From contig OY987335.1 in assembly GCA_963920685.1 (NCBI GenBank), positions 38,282,445 through 38,346,444 of the forward strand: DNA of 64,000 bases, in the 5' to 3' direction. A model generated the notes under the pieces. The model had not been told where the DNA came from. It worked only from the letters and a program-made list of their open reading frames with translations, and did no database searches. Position numbers and translations under genes: made by a program. Source of the stretch: Polydrusus tereticollis (lineage: Eukaryota; Arthropoda; Insecta; Coleoptera; Curculionidae). Shown here piece after piece: positions 44,316 to 56,350 of the stretch; the stretch's first letter is position 1; every line of letters begins with the position of its first letter.

Positions 44316-45920
44316 GAGGCCATCCCCGGAAGAAGGGCCCATAAGCATATGGGCCCTTCTTCCGCAGATCGTTTAAATCGATCCGCCATGATGTAATGTT
44401 TATTTCGGCCAAGTTTGGCAACGATGTCGCAAACCTCTGTCAATCTGTAAATAAATATTCAACGGCCATTTTAACAAAGTTCTGTTCGCGTCAGTAGTTC
44501 GTTTGCTTGTCGTCAACGTAAGTGTGCTTATTGAGGTTTAAAAATGGATTCTGACGAAGAGCTAGTCAGACAAATTCTGACAAGATCTAAAAAAATGAAT
44601 GTAACGCGAGATACAAGAAAAGTTAAAAGACAATCGGGGAAATGTACGTCACTTCGGCAGGTCGTGATGTTGCAGCTAAGTCATTTCAGGTGATCACAAC
44701 ATGTTGCCAGAAAAGATGTTTTACTCGTTTAAGTGCCGATGATCAAAAACATATATTGGAACACTTCTATTTACAGTCGAAGCTTCAACAGGACTCTTTG
44801 TTGGCTCAGTGTATGAACAAACTTAATGTGGATCGTAAACCACTCAAGAATAATCCAAAAGTTTTACGAGCGTGTACATGGGAATATCTCGTATCCCAAA
44901 AGGGTGACAGAATAAAATCATATCGGACCATGATCCAAAAACTTTTCCAAGTATCTGTGAACGGCATTCGTGTAGTACAAAAAAAGATAATTGAGAACGA
45001 TTCATTTATAGAAAAGGGAAGGACACATGCCAACAGACCCCACAAATTGGCTCCCAACATTCATGACTTGCTTAAAGCGCATTTGGAAACTATTCCGTCT
45101 AAAAAAAGTCATTATTCCCAACACAAATCTGAACTAAAATATTTCGAAAATCCCGAATTAAATATTAAAATCCTGTATGAGCTTTTCATACAATACTATA
45201 AAGAAAATACAGGTACACCTCTAAAAATGAAATACAAAACATACTTTCAGTACTTTAAGTCACTGCGTTCATTTCCTAAAGAAGCCAAAAACAAAGGGGA
45301 TTGTTTTCAGCATTCAACAGTATGTACAAATGAAATACAAAAAAGACGGAACATTGGCTTGTTCTAAAACATACATGGAAAATTACACACCATTCACCAT
45401 TTGGAAGGGAAGAAACCTAAACACAAACATTGCTCTTCAAACTGTGCCAGTGATTGGAATAAAGCAGGCGAAGGAAAAAGACGTAAGAGATCTTCTTTCG
45501 TTTTTGTCCCAAGAAGATGAACAATGCATTCGCTGGATACTTGAAGAAGTTTCTGTATAACTTTCTTTTACCTTTTTATTAAATTTGTTTTAATGTTTGA
45601 TGTTCTATGTATAATGTTTAATTCTTGAAAGTCATTTGCCAATTAAAATTTTTTAAAATCTAATTTCATACCTCCGAAAATGTTCTGTGGAAAAAGGGAT
45701 TATGACAAGCCAATTTAAAAAAAATATTTTTACATAAAAATATATTAATATCTTTGAAGCATCTTATTGTTACTTTAGTTTAAATACAATATTTTTATTT
45801 CAGCTTTTAATACAGTTCAAAATTTAAACTTTAGTTTATAAAATAAATTGTTAAATTTTTAATTGCGTTTTTCTCAAAACCGCCATTTGCCATATGGGCC
45901 CTTCTTCCGGGGATGGCCTC
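44316..45920 (+). mobile_element. Sola-like DNA transposon, 1,605 bp, 28-bp perfect TIRs
   Basis: Exact 28-bp inverted ends (44316-44343 and 45893-45920, beginning GAGGCCATCCCCGGAAGAAG) and a 4-bp target duplication AATT (44312-44315 and 45921-45924). A second inverted copy of the TIR core makes the left end a 38-nt palindrome (44327-44364). Four-base duplications fit Sola (or Kolobok, which prefers TTAA). The interior codes a partly deleted protein. Confidence 0.8.
44544..45560 (+). pseudogene. Sola-like transposase, internally deleted
   Basis: ATG at 44544 (MDSDEELVRQILTRSKKMNV). A 1-bp loss near 44638 shifts the frame to YVTSAGRDVAAKSFQVITTC, then CCQKRCFTRLSADDQKHILE, and SHYSQHKSELKYFENPELNI, KMKYKTYFQYF. 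This arrangement (YVTxxGxxVxAK, CxKKC, SHYS) is shared by a large arthropod transposon-encoded protein family. At about 45320 the central catalytic part is missing and a C-terminal piece (WKGRNLNTNIALQTVPVIGI) follows in another frame, ending at 45558-45560. Assignment to Sola is by family feel plus the 4-bp duplication and should be tested. Confidence 0.6.
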
Positions 45921-46000
45921 AATTCTTTATGGTGCAGTTGTATGGAAAAGAGCTATGAAAAGAAAGATACATTCTGCTGAGCGTGCAAGGAAAATTAGGT
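45921..46000 (+). pseudogene. R1-type LINE RT C-terminal piece, part 2
   Basis: Directly after the Sola-like element the frame reads STILYGAVVWKRAMKRK when joined to part 1, matching the LLYGAPVW motif of R1-clade RTs. The clean join across the 4-bp duplication supports insertion into a LINE. Confidence 0.65.
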
Positions 46001-46365
46001 AAAATATTGGTAATTAATACCAAATACTTACTATAAAGTTTAAACTTTTACTAGGGCAGAAAAATTGATGGATTTTACGCAACAATTACCTGATATACTG
46101 ACTATAAGGTGTCATTACTTTGTGGTAAATTTCAGGGTTGCTGAAACCGTAGCGCGACTATGTTAACCTACTTATATTACACCAAAACTTTAAAGTAAAA
46201 AATATTTGTCGCCGTAACAACAAAAAGGTAACTTTTAAGTAGCGCAAAAATAGCTAAAAATTGCGGTATACTCATGGTTACAAGACAAAATTTATTTAAA
46301 GTAACTTTTATCATGAATCTTATAGCGTGAATTTCCTTAATTTTGTAAGTGAAAAGTAAAGTGTA

Positions 46366-47115
46366 ATGGAGGCTAAACAAAAAGTAATTAAAGAACGAAA
46401 ATATTGTTATTCTTCCAAATTTTATAGAAAAGTGAGAATGGAACTAAATAAAACTAAAAGTGATGCTTCTTCTATTTTAACTCCAATTTGTGAAATAAAA
46501 ACTGGAAGTTCATCAACTGGTCTTGAAACGAGTACGTCAAATGATGTTTGTGTTTTTAGCAATGCTAATTAATCTGGCATTATTTTGTCCTCAAAATAAT
46601 AACTGATGAGGAAAAAGAAAATAATATTTGCTCTTCACTTTCATTTAGAGTCAGGATCAGAGAATGGTGCTTAGCCGAGAAAATATCCCACCAGGCTATT
46701 AATAATCTACTGCTTATATTAGGGTCACAAGGACATCATTTTCCAGCTGATAGCAGAACTCTTTTAAAGACACTAAAATCAGTAATTGTTACAATGGTTA
46801 ATGAACATTTTTGGTATAATGGTATTAGAAATAGCTTACTAAAAGCCTTTACAGATATAGAACAACCTTAAGTGGTCTCGCTAATTTTCAACGTAGATGC
46901 TTTACCACCATTTAGAAGCGCATCTACAGAATTTTGGCCCATTCTATTAAGAATTGCAAATATGGATAATCTAAAGCCAATTGTCGTAGCCATTTATTGT
47001 GAATAAAGCAAACCACCTTTACAAGAGTTTTTTCAATATGTCAAGGAACCTAATGATATTATGGTTAATGGACTAATATGCAATGGACATAGTGCAACAG
47101 TTGAAATAAAATAAT
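46366..47115 (+). pseudogene. Transposon-associated protein relic of unknown superfamily
   Basis: ATG at 46366 starts a Lys-rich, Ser-rich segment (MEAKQKVIKERKYCYSSKFY) ending at 46570. In the following frames come REWCLAEKISHQAINNLLLI, LPADSRTLLKT-like sequence, a stop, then FNVDALPPFRSASTEFWPIL and NGLICNGHSA. The FNVDxLPxFxSxxxxFWPIL signature belongs to a widespread arthropod protein family that appears to be transposon-borne. I do not know the superfamily. Two in-frame stops (near 46869 and 47004) and a truncated C-terminus make it a relic. Confidence 0.55.
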
Positions 47116-49290
47116 TTATTTTAAGGTTAAGTTCCAAGCGGGCGTTTAATGTAGCAAAAATAAATAGGCGGTTCCAAAACTAAGGAATTATTACTATAGA
47201 GATTACCTAAATGTTCCAAATTGAAACTTTCATGAAACCGATGGAACTACGGCGAACAAAAATGACTAGTAAGTTCTGAAAATCACTTCAAGGAACATTT
47301 CTGGGTAACGCCGCCGTGTTTGTTACTACCAAGTAACGAAAAATCTAAGGTTTTAAATAATAAATTCTATCTTCAAGTAAAATAAACTTTGCAGTGATAT
47401 ATTTTTTAAACCCGCTACTTATCCATAAGTAAATTCTACTTTAATGTATTAGAGGTAAGTTTAACGTGACGCCATTCTTGGAAAAATCCTAACTTTTGTT
47501 ACAAAACATTCGCCTTAGCTATTATTAACTTTTTAGAGTAATAAAGGTAATTATTTTATTATTTTTTATTATTAGGGTTGTTATAAAACTGCTATATCCT
47601 TTAAATCTTCCTTTTTATAAATCCTAATATTTTTCCGATTTTCTTTATGGTTTTTCTTAAAAGGTTTTATTTTGAGGGCGAGTTGTTATTTTTAGATCTA
47701 ACATCCTTATTTTTTACAGAAAAATTTCATGCGTTTGGGTTTTACCACCTTGCATTTCAAAAATAAAGTCTAAATTCTAAAATATTCATATTATATTATT
47801 ATGTAGGTACCTATATTCATATTTTATTAAGTAAATAAAATATAAATTAACATGTTGTGGGGTTAATAAGGATATTTGGATAGACGGAAACATATTATAC
47901 ATGATTTTATTTAAAATAGAGAGATGAAAATATTTTCAAGGCACCGCACGATGGGGAAGTCCCATTTTGGTTGGAATTACCACACATTTAAGGTTTTGGA
48001 ACGTTCTCGGAACGGTGGCGGAACGTAAAAATTACAGTTCCGGGGACGATGTAGGTACGTAAACGTTACCGCACAATCATTCCCCATTTTGGTAACAACG
48101 TGGTGAAGAAGCGGTGCCTGAACGGTTCCCGACACCAGTAACAGCAACCTTTAAAGTTCCTCGTGTGTAGTGAAGATTACGTAACGGCGACCAAAATTGC
48201 TAGTTGGGTACCCAACTCTGCTCTAATATTGGGGCATGACAACCAAAAAAATTTCACCTATTTTTTATGCAAGTTCCTTATTTTTTCACATTATGTGGGG
48301 TGAGTTTAAAATATGCAGAGGAAAATATTGAAAACAAAAATGAGGTTGTTAGTAAATTTAATTGTCAATTATTTGTACCTAATCTTTGTATCTAATTAAA
48401 TTTGAGATGTCGCATATTTTTAAAGAAATGTTTTCACTTATTTTCTTTTTAAGATTATTACGATTATTAAAAACAGTATTATTTTGTAGCCCTTGACCTA
48501 TTTGGAAAACGCGTATAAAAATTTAACTGGGACTCTTGGGGAAAATATTAAATTCATTATAAATATTTTCTTCCGAATGTATACAAATATCTAAAACAAA
48601 ATAATGAAGAAAGCAGGCATAATAAGTAGCCTTAGCCCACAGCCAAATATGTGTGTATGCAAGGGTTTCTTTTATGCATCTTTTTAATTACAAGGCGCTT
48701 GTTAAGAAAATCAAATAAAGAACCTCTATAGGGCGCACCTGCCACGAGTAAATCTGGTTCGCCAATCATAATTATTAGATTTTGCTATTACCCCTTTGCT
48801 ATCAAAGTCAGTTCATGTGTTTATTTTCTTATGCCAAAATTTTTAATTAGAAGTGTTCAATTTGGATGAGTTTTTTTAAAAATAGGTTGTCTATGTATAA
48901 AATCTACCAGAAAGTTACTGTACTACTACTGTATTCGCCTAAAAACTTATTTTTTTTATAAATACTTGATGTAACATTGAGATGATGTTTTTCCATTAAA
49001 TTAAATTTATAACATCCTGAGGAGTTCAACAGTCACAAAGTCAAGTTACAATTAAAGTGAAACTCTTGCCTTATGTTCTTTTTCTGATGGATCCTATTGT
49101 CTTCGCTACTAAAAAAGAAACGCAATTTTAAAACATAACATGATTTCATTGAGAGTTGACGTTCAAATTGAACAACAAAAGAAAAATAAACAGTAGCAAG
49201 CATTTCCGCTTCTGGTACGAATAACTTTTTGGCAACGATGGCCTATACTTAAAATAAGCGACAGTATGTCACCTTGTTCCAGTTCTCCCC
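47116..49290. other. No gene seen; possible transposon end
   Basis: AT-rich. Two zones rich in GGAAC and GTAACG words (47200-47350 and 47985-48200) look like subterminal repeats of one DNA transposon flanking or overlapping the relic at 46366. The phrase GCTAGTTGGGTACCCAACTC near 48202 contains a small palindrome that could be a terminus. Nothing recognisable in 48240-49290. Confidence 0.3.
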
Positions 49291-49329
49291 ATATATTAAT
49301 TAGTATCCACCCTACGTCATCCAGTGTTC

Positions 49330-50270
49330 AACCGGTTATGTTTCCCTTGTAATCTCCTGCCAAGACTACCATAGATTCTCAATAGAGTTCATGTCCGAAC
49401 TTCGAGCTGTCCATGCTATGGCATCGATTCCTCTATTTTCCATATCATTTATCACCGTTATTTTGCATCAACAATATCCCTTGATGTACACATTGTTATT
49501 CCTTATAATTAGCTAATATTTCATATATTTATAACATTTATTTTTGGGACCATTTCAAGAAAATACCTTTATATGAACATAGGACGTAGCCTTGTAACTT
49601 TTAAGCTATAAGGTGTTTACATTTGAAGAAATTTGGTACCCACTTTCCATGTATTAGGAGGCACTTCTATTATTTATGACCACAAGTTACGTGCAACCAG
49701 TCAAAAAATACCTCCATAAATAATCGCAGATCCTTCTCCAAATGGTTTGGTATTTCAAAAATTACACTAAACATACGGGTCGTTGGGGCGTCGATATACA
49801 CGCATACGTCGCCAATTATTGTAGAAACAAGATTAGGACTCATTCATAAATAATACCTGTTGCCATTCAGTCTCTAACCAGTTATGATGCTTCTCCTGTA
49901 AAATTTAACTTCGATCTCTGATGATCTCTAGTAAAAGCTGGACCTCAAGTAGCAGTTCTAGGTCTCAATATAGTCGCTGACGAACAATTTCTCCACAAAC
50001 TTGTAGTGATTGCATCTCGAGACTGAATTTGAAGGATTCGGCATGTTATAAAACGTTATCTTAATGCTAAGAGTCCTAAATATCGCTCCTGAATTGAAGC
50101 CCCAGTTTCAGTCTATCTGTGTCTTTGTACGATTCGCGAAACGATTGTTGATATACGACAAAGCGTCGCCAATCTGGGGGTAATTTCAACCTTCCTAAAC
50201 AATATTATTGCTTAAGTATATTCTTCACAAGTAAGATTTCGTGATTCATGTTCCATATTAAGTAAAGTAA
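49330..50270 (-). pseudogene. Tc1-like transposase relic
   Basis: Minus strand: weak HTH remnants near 50150, EKHHNWLETEWQQVLFMNES with the first catalytic region at about 49850 (the usual SDESRF is MNESXS), WRRMRVYRRPNDPYV near 49790, and AWTARSSDMNSIENLW near 49420, where family members read WPARSPDLNPIENLW. The third acidic Glu is kept. Stops throughout; TIRs not found. It is unrelated to the DUF4817 group apart from superfamily. Confidence 0.75.
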
Positions 50271-50621
50271 ATGATTTTGAAAATATAAAGCGGAAATGAC
50301 TAACAGTTACTGTTACTCTGTGTGTTTCCTTGTTAGTTACTATAATTCAAATTGAAATCAATAAAAAGATGTTATGCTTCAAAATTGTGTTTCCTTTTAT
50401 TATCAAAAATCATAAGGTAAATCAAAAAAACTAAATGTTAGAAAAAGATAAGGATAGGCTTTCATTTGAATTCTAACTGGATATTGTATTGAAACCAACA
50501 CGGTGTTGCACATTTTATGGAAAAAAAACACGTTGGAATTGTCACACCCGGTATTTATATAAAAAAAAGCTGCTATGCAAATAGAGTAGTACACTGACTT
50601 TTTAAAAGAGGCAATCTATTA

Positions 50622-52904
50622 CAGTAAAACCTCTCTATAGCGGACACCAGGAAAATCTCGAAAAGTGTCCGCTATAGAGAGGCGTCCGCTATTGGGAGGG
50701 TCGGTAGAAAAAAAAATTATTTGCATATTATAATAAACTCTATATTAATACTAAAGAATATACCAATACATTTTATTGTGCTTTTTTTGTTTACATATTA
50801 TCTAGAAATACAAAATACATTTTAAAGTAAACATGGTACAATAACAGCAGACTACACTTAATTTAAAATATACTACAGCTTTTTAAAATACATCACAATC
50901 GAAGTTTGCTTGATATTCTTAAGTTTCGATTTTAAAACTTCGGACTCACACTTTAACAAAACATTGGAAATTTCTAAGGCCATGTATCATAATTTAACAA
51001 AAATTGTTGAGCCTCTCTTAACTTCGCACATAGTTCATTCATATTTTTTATGGTCGTTTTTGGTTCTTCAGTTTCTTTCAGTTCTTCAGTGTCTTCAATA
51101 TCATTATCGTCCACATTTAAGCTAATACTCTCATCGTCACTGTCAGGCATTAGTTCATCAATAATCTCTGGTATGGTGATGCCAGGATTTTCAGTAAAAG
51201 CAATATGGTCAACCAAGGAATATTGCTTAAGATTAACAAATGTCTCTTTTATGGATGGAAATAACTGGGCAAGTGGGATATCATCTTCTTCATCAACGTC
51301 ATATTCCAAATTATTTTTCATAAATCCAGCTTTTAAAAAACATTTTTTAATTGTGTTGGGTGAAACTTTTTCCAAGCAGCAGCAATCCAAACTAAGGCAC
51401 TGGTTAAATTTATGCTTTTTTCAGCATCTTTAAAATAATTTTCGTTCTCGGAAAATGACAAATATCTCCTAACTAAGTAATGTCTATAGAATAGTTTAAA
51501 ATTTTGGATTATGCCCTGATCAAGCGGCTGACAGTGGGATGTTGTATTCGGAGGCAGAAAAATAATCTGAACATTTTTTAATGTTATCTTTGGATGTGAA
51601 GTGGCATTGTCTAAAAATAGAATCACATTTCTGTTTTGTTTCTTCTTTTTTTTTGTCGAATTTTTGCAACCAAGTTGTCATAATGTCTGTGTTCATCCAG
51701 GCTTTTTTATTGGATGTCCACTTCAAAGTTAATTTCTCAACATTAGATCCTTTAAAACATCTTGGGTTTTTACTTTTACCAATTATAAGGGGTTCTTCTT
51801 TTTCTCCCTCCATATTTGCATAGAATAAGATGGTTAATCTCTGTTTTGGGACCTTTCTTCCTAGACATTTGTCGCTTTTTTCTGCAAAAGTTTTGTTTGG
51901 CATGGCAGCATAATAGAAACCTGTTTCGTCGGCATTGTAAATGTCTTTTGGTGCAAATGTTTTAAGAATTATTGGAAGTTTTAATTTCCAGGCCTCTACA
52001 TCTTCCAAATTTACGTTAGCTGATTCACCACAGATAGTTTTAAACGTTATCGTGTGTCTTTGACAAAATTTTTCCAACCAGCCATTTTCAATTTTCAGAT
52101 TTTCTGCGACCTCAGAAGCTTTTTGTTTTATTACAGGCCCAGATATTGGAATGTTTTTGTTTCTTGCTTTACAAAACCAGTTAAAAACTACCTCATCAAC
52201 TGCTAATGCATTAGTCTTGGGAAACTTCCGTTTTTGCTCTTCATTTCCGCCTTCTGCAAATAGCTTTTTTAGCTCGGTCTTGTTTTTTATTATTTCCGAA
52301 ATTTGTGTTTTTCCCACACTGAACTTTTCAGCTAGTTTTCTGACACTTGCCCCATAACTTTCACTTTCCATTATTATTTCATTTTTTTCCTTCAAACGTT
52401 TTCTCTTTAACGACATATTTTCAGACTTAAAGACACAAAGTTTTAATATCAAATGAATAACAATAACTAAACAAAGATTTCAAAAAGGCCCTTTATGCTA
52501 ATGTTTTCTTTGAATAGCGCAGTAAGATCATAATTAATGTTTTTGACACCATTTACGGGGTATAATCCATTTTACAGAAACGGAAAACCCAGAAAAGAAG
52601 GTACCTACCTAATAAAGGGGTCTATTAAGTAATTACCGTGTCGGTTGTCGATAGACGTTTTAAATTACCATAAATAGAGATAAACAATTTAACATTCTAC
52701 GGGGTGTCCGTTATAGGGAGGTAAAAATACATGTATTTTAGATAGGGAAGTTTTTAAGAATGTGTCCGCGTCCGCTTTATAGAGTGTCCGCTATTGGGAG
52801 GTGTTTTTATACAGGTTTACAATAGAAATGTTTTTGCACTAATGAAAGTCTCCGTTAAGTGGGTGTCCGCTATCAAGAGGTGTCCGTTAAGGGAAGTTTT
52901 ACTG
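50622..52904 (-). mobile_element. Tigger-type (pogo) DNA transposon, 2,283 bp
   Basis: TA duplications at 50620-50621 and 52905-52906. Ends CAGTAAAACCTCTCTATAGC and, on the other strand, CAGTAAAACTTCCCTTAACG. Repeated GTGTCCGCTAT words occur in both subterminal zones (50640-50700; 52690-52890). Gene on the minus strand. Length, TIR and TA duplication all match Tigger elements. Confidence 0.95.
50974..52416 (-). pseudogene. Tigger transposase, near full length with two frameshifts
   Basis: ATG at 52416 (MSLKRKRLKEKNEIIMESES). A CENP-B-type N-terminal HTH is followed by a second HTH (NGWLEKFCQRHTITFKTICG). Catalytic core: DIYNADETGFYYAAMP (first Asp), a shift in an A-rich run near 51645, VILFLDNATSHPKI (second Asp), LPPNTTSHCQPLDQGIIQNF (third Asp). 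A second shift lies in an AAAAAG run near 51380. The Asp/Glu-rich tail ends NYDTWP with the stop at 50974. All catalytic residues are present, and both shifts are in A homopolymers, so either this copy died recently or the assembly has base-count errors. Confidence 0.9.
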
Positions 52905-53278
52905 TATTTAAAAAAAAATTGTACAAATCAGACAATTGGTTTTGACAAAAATGTTTAAACTTTTGGTCAGTTTTGGTGAACTAGCACAACACATTTCAAT
53001 AAAGAATCTCTAAATATTTATTTATATTACACTAAGTATATAATTATTATTAGAGTATATAAGAATATTTTAATATAGGTATATCATAAAGTTATTGAAA
53101 ATATTTTTAAGTTTCTAAAATGACCACCAGAAGGCGTAACAACTATGGGCAAGTTAAAAAGGATTTCTTACGAAATTCATCCCATGATTATATTATGAAG
53201 ATAATTGCTCCTCATTCCTTATAATATTTGGGTTTTTTCTTGTTCTGCACTTTTTCCTCTATCTCTAAAAATAAGGTG

Positions 53279-53302
53279 GTGGCTGAAGGCTGAAGGCTGA
53301 AG
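53279..53302 (+). repeat. GGCTGAA minisatellite, three units
   Basis: GGCTGAA is repeated three times in tandem in the left part of the outer DUF4817 element. Confidence 0.8.
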
Positions 53303-54104
53303 GACCCCGGTCGATGGCCATTTAAATTGTATGAGCATGATTTAATAAAAAACGTTAAGCAGAAGTAGTAAGGTGGTGGGGGAATGTTAAACTTTTCCTC
53401 ATTTAAATACTAATACTAATAACTCAATTTTGGCTTCATCAAATTTAAACAGCTTGGTCTCATTTAAGAGGTCTTTTTTTGCTCTATATGCCTCAATTTC
53501 AATATTTTTTTTGTGAGTTTTATTTTAACCGCTAGATGGCGTTTTTTGACAACTTACCAAACATTCCCGATTTTCTCGGAAATTTTAAATTAAATGTTAC
53601 ATATTTTTTAACATTACTAGAAGGATGACAGCAAACCCTAAAAAGTGGTGAAAACCGCAACTCTCTATCTTTTTTTAAAACGGAAATATTATTAATAATA
53701 ATATAAAAAATAACTAAAAGGGGTTTCCAAACGAATCCCGGTAGGTAATAATAACCTGGTAAGTAGGCTTTAGAAACAAAAATATGTCTATTATAATATT
53801 GGGAAGAAACGTCGAATCATTCGATTTGAGTTTTTTGCATTGAATTTGAGGGTTGTATTTTACTTTAAAAATGCCTTTCACAAACGATGAGGCTGCTGAT
53901 ATGATTTCCGCTTACTCTAAATGCTTTCAAAATTCAGGAATAGCTGAGAGAGAGTATGCAGTGCGATATCCAAAGCGTCATCATTATGGTAAAAGAGTTT
54001 TTCCGAAGTTAGTGCAACGCTTACGTGCCGTCCTATATTTCAAAGACGTCGTCGTAATGACAATGGTAGAACCGAGAAAAATGTTATCAATATTTTAGCC
54101 TATA

Positions 54105-56350
54105 CAGGGTGTAACTAAATAAGTGTAAAACATTTAAGGGGGTGATTCCTCATCGAAAAAAAGATAGGATCTTTCATATAAACAAACTTTATTGGAGCAT
54201 CCCTTATTAAGATACAGCCCCTTAAAGGGGGTACATAAAATTTGTTTAACAATTTTTTTCACAAGCACTAAAAAAGTTACAATATTGAAATTAACCTGAC
54301 ATTTTCTACTACCAAAAAGACACTTAGCCAGTAATTCATTTGGTTTACCCCATGGTTGTAAGGGGTGGAAAACGCAACCCCCAAAATTTATTTCCAATGC
54401 AACTTTTTGCCTTATTATTTGTTTACCATTTAAAAATTAATTTCCAATAGCCTGTTTCATTCTAAACAAAAAATGTCTCTTGAATTTTTTGCCCAAAATA
54501 AACCAGTTCGCAGCAAAAAATTATTTTACGAACAACTACAGAGATACATCGTCATAAATGCGAACTGGGTTTATTGTTATTTTGTAGTTACTACCTGCAT
54601 TAAATGATGAAAGGGGAACAAACAAAACTAATTTATTAATAACAAAACATACAACATGTAGAAATCATAGTAAATGTTCAATATGTCTACCTTCAGACAT
54701 TACGCATGCGTCTAGACGTCGGCGCATTGAGCCACGTATTCGCTCAAATATTCCTGGAGTCTCTCTTATTACCCTGCATGCATCGATGATGCGGTTTCTT
54801 AAGTCCTCTACATCGCGAACAGGAGTACGATAAGCCAAATGCTGTAAATGGCCCCAAGTAGAGAAATCGAGAGGATTGAGATCCGGGGATCGAGCGGGCC
54901 AATTCTGTGGTCCTCCTCGACCTATCCACTGATTTGCATATGTTTCAGTTAAATGCTGACGTGCCACTTGACTAAAATGGGCGGGAGCCCCATCATGCAT
55001 AAAAACATATCCCTTCTAACGCCCAAAGGAACTTCCTCCAGCAGTACGGGATGCACTTCTCTTAAAAATTGAACGTATGAATCACCATTTAATCGAGGAG
55101 GTAGAAAATGAGGCCCAATTAAATAATCCCCAATAACTCCGACCCACACGTTAAGAGAAAACTGTTCTTGATGGTTACTTTCGACAATAGCGTGGGGGTT
55201 TTCATCAGCCCATATGTGGTAATTATGAAAATTAATAATCTTGGCCCGAGAAAAACTATATTTGTCTGTGAATTCGATCGTCTTCAGAAAGTCACGATTT
55301 CTTCTAATCATTTCCAGCATCCAATTGCAAAATTCAAGACGGTTCGGAAAGTCTCGCGGTAACAGTGCCTGTACTCGTTGCAGATGGTAAGGGTATAAGA
55401 GCTGTTCCTTTAAAATTCGAAATACCGTCATATGATCAACATTTAGCTGGAAAGCAATCTTTTTAGTACTGGTAGTAAGTTGTTCTTCAATCAAATTAAG
55501 TACTGCCTCCTCAAGCTGTGGTGTTCTTACTTCTCGATGGCGACCACAATCCTGCGTTCTTTTGTCGAATGAACCATATTCTCGTAATCGTTGATGAAGT
55601 CGGGTAAATATTCTATGTGAAGGATGCTGCCGTTGAGGATACGTTTCAGCATAGCTTCTAGAAGCTTCTAACTCATTCCCCTGCGACAGACCGTAAACGT
55701 AATGCATATCAGCCATTTCCTCATTTGTGTATGCCATTTTAATAACAAGAGAATTATTAAAGTAACAAATTAAGAACAGAACAACAATACACAATTAGTA
55801 TTACTTCAATCTCAAAAATTTACAAACTGACAGCTTGATACCAATTTAATTGTCACTATCGCTAATAGCGGCCTACTAGATAAATTAGTTTCGTATTTTC
55901 GTTTTATGGCGATATGTATCTTGGTCGTAAAATAATTTTTTGCTGCGAACTGGTTTATTTTGGGCAAAAAATTCAAGAGACATTTTTTGTTTAGAATGAA
56001 ACAGGCTATCGGAAATTAATTTTTAAATGGTAAACAAATAATAAGGCAAAAAGTTGCATTGGAAATAAATTTTAGGGGTTGCGTTTTCCACCCCTTACAA
56101 GCATAGGGTAAACCAAATAAATTACTGGCTAAGTGTCTTTTTGGTAGTAGAAAATGTCAGGTTAATTTCAATATTGTAACTTTTTAGTGCTTGTGAAAAA
56201 AATTGTTAAACAAATTTTATGTACCCCCTTTAAGGGGCTGTATCTTAATAAGGGATGCTCCAATAAAGTTTGTTTATATGAAAGATCCTATCTTTTTTTC
56301 GATGAGGAATCACCCCCTTAAATGTTTTACACTTATTTAGTTACACCCTG
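54105..56350 (-). mobile_element. DUF4817-type element, 2,246 bp, about 440-bp TIRs (nested)
   Basis: Ends CAGGGTGTAACTAAATAAGT and its exact complement, flanked by TA (within TATA on both sides). The arms 54105-54545 and 55905-56350 are nearly identical, with small differences such as CATGGTTGTAAGGGG against CATAGG...TTGTAAGGGG-like wording. It is the best preserved member of the family in the window and lies inside another member's gene. Confidence 0.95.
54665..55737 (-). CDS. DUF4817 transposase, nearly intact (one frameshift)
   Basis: ATG at 55737 (MAYTNEEMADMHYVYGLSQG); an upstream in-frame extension to 55794 is unlikely to be used. Residues 1-65 form the DUF4817 HTH (TYPQRQHPSHRIFTRLHQRL). 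A second HTH follows (KKIAFQLNVDHMTVFRILKE, then LYPYHLQRVQALLPRDFPNR). Catalytic motifs: IEFTDKYSFSRA (first Asp, usually TDE), LNVWVGVIGDYLIGPHFLPP, then after one lost T near 54995 FMHDGAPAHFSQVARQHL (second Asp) and WPARSPDLNPLDFSTWGHL (third Asp). Forty-one residues lie between the last two Asp. Stop at 54665, total about 358 residues. No intron is needed. It should cut and paste at TA using the long TIRs. Confidence 0.85.

Noticed and set aside
51050..52357. Plus-strand Ser- and Phe-rich frames
   Set aside because: Antisense to the Tigger transposase.
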